Assembly (NCBI GenBank): GCA_031257415.1
Contig: JAIROR010000099.1
Location: 1 to 6,008, forward strand
Direction of reading: 5' to 3'
DNA from: Holosporales bacterium
GTDB taxonomy: Bacteria; Pseudomonadota; Alphaproteobacteria; RUG11792
DNA: 6,008 bases
Shown: positions 5,619 through 6,008 of the stretch, piece by piece
Position numbering within the stretch: position 1 is the first letter of the stretch
How the letters are laid out: each line of letters opens with the position of its first letter
The notes under the pieces: generated by a model
Seen by the model: only the letters and a program-made list of their open reading frames with translations
Told to the model about the DNA's origin: nothing
Databases searched by the model: none
Program-made: the position numbers and the translations under genes

Positions 5619-5831
5619 GCGCATGTGTATGCATGCATGCATGTGCGTGTGTCGGCGGTTGAATTCCGTGGCGCGCATATAGCACGGATGTACATGTGCA
5701 TGCATGTGTGTGTCAGCGGTTGAATTCCGTGGCGCGCATATAGCATGGATGTGTATGCATGTGTGTGTCAGCGGTTGAATTCCGTGGCGCGCATATTATG
5801 CGTGTGTATGTGCGTGTACATGTGTGTGTGT
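5619..5831. repeat. Array of 30-bp elements separated by alternating purine-pyrimidine tracts
   Basis: Three near-identical elements start at 5651, 5712 and 5767 (periods 61 and 55 bp), each about 30 bp with the core CGGTTGAATTCCGTGGCGCG. Copy 1 has GTCGG where copies 2 and 3 have GTCAG. Perfect alternating purine-pyrimidine runs lie at 5619-5652 (34 nt), 5688-5713 (26 nt), 5749-5768 (20 nt) and 5797-5831 (35 nt), made of GT, GC and AT steps. Such tracts are known to adopt Z-DNA under negative supercoiling. The spacing resembles a CRISPR array superficially, but the intervening DNA is low-complexity. Confidence 0.9.
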
Positions 5832-5915
5832 TTTTTGGCATGGCCAGTGGGGTATGCATAAGATTATTGTTTCTTTTTTTGTAATCCACAAAAACCCCAA
5901 CATTTCCCTCCAACG

Positions 5916-5930
5916 TTAACGATTCCTTAA
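5916..5930. promoter_or_regulatory. CtrA-type palindrome near the right edge
   Basis: TTAA at 5916-5919 and TTAA at 5927-5930 are exactly seven bases apart. The left half lies within the perfect palindrome CGTTAACG (5914-5921). It sits about 80 bp before possible start codons at 5992-5997, so it may control a gene outside the window. No convincing -10 element could be assigned. Confidence 0.5.
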
Positions 5931-6008
5931 CTCTTTTATGAAATACTGAAGGAATGAGGGTGGCGGGGGCGACTTAATCTTTTACGGTAAGGTGATGTTT
6001 ACTGCGCT

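Larger units (their letters stand above)
5295..6008. other. Non-coding, repeat-rich region after the repeat-protein gene
   Basis: No convincing gene is seen in 714 bp. Frames that stay open here do so because of the repeats, and they lack ribosome binding sites and recognisable protein features. The region contains the second dispersed-repeat copy, an 11-bp tandem repeat, the alternating purine-pyrimidine array and a CtrA-type site near the right end. No clear rho-independent terminator follows the repeat-protein stop. A start codon at 5992 (GTG) or 5995 (ATG) could open a gene beyond the edge, but only a few codons are visible. Confidence 0.6.

Noticed and set aside
5619..5831. CRISPR-like pattern of 30-bp repeats with 25 to 31-bp spacers
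   Set aside because: The spacers are low-complexity alternating purine-pyrimidine DNA similar to each other, there are only three repeats, and no cas gene is present.
5335..5913. Minus-strand open frames across the downstream non-coding region
   Set aside because: They run through the GT/GC/AT tracts, encode Cys/His/Thr-rich low-complexity peptides that repeat between frames, and lack supporting start signals.

Overview
The window looks like a chromosomal segment of an alphaproteobacterium, probably a host-associated or intracellular one in or near the Rickettsiales. This is inferred from three things: perfect TTAA-N7-TTAA sites of the kind bound by the alphaproteobacterial regulator CtrA, a secreted protein built almost entirely of tandem repeats, and long repeat-rich non-coding DNA. 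The genus cannot be fixed from the sequence; an Anaplasmataceae-like organism is plausible but unproven. All real genes lie on the + strand and the standard bacterial code fits.

Layout. 1-291 is a non-coding leader with two CtrA-type palindromes, one copy of a dispersed repeat, a TATAAT box and a ribosome binding site. 292-4167 is a tight three-gene operon: an acetyl-CoA-synthetase-family acyl-CoA synthetase (acs), a short DNA polymerase III gamma/tau subunit (dnaX) and the ATPase of the LolCDE lipoprotein transporter (lolD). The acs-dnaX gap is 19 nt. The dnaX-lolD junction has been tandemly duplicated with a 46-bp period, which creates a 14-codon mini-ORF between the two genes. A CtrA-type site overlapping the end of lolD coincides with a well-spaced promoter for the next gene, at 4218-5294, which encodes an exported, basic Ser/Arg/Gly-rich protein with four different tandem-repeat families around a short helical, lysine-rich centre.

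5295-6008 has no convincing gene. It holds a second copy of the dispersed repeat, a short 11-bp tandem repeat, an array of three conserved 30-bp elements separated and flanked by four perfect alternating purine-pyrimidine tracts (Z-DNA-prone), and a fourth CtrA-type site near the right edge.

How it fits together. The three operon genes are housekeeping functions (acyl activation, replication clamp loading, lipoprotein sorting) with no obvious shared pathway. The most unusual points are the remodelled acyl pocket of the Acs-family enzyme, the duplicated dnaX-lolD junction, the possible CtrA control of a secreted repeat protein, and the Z-DNA-prone repeat array.
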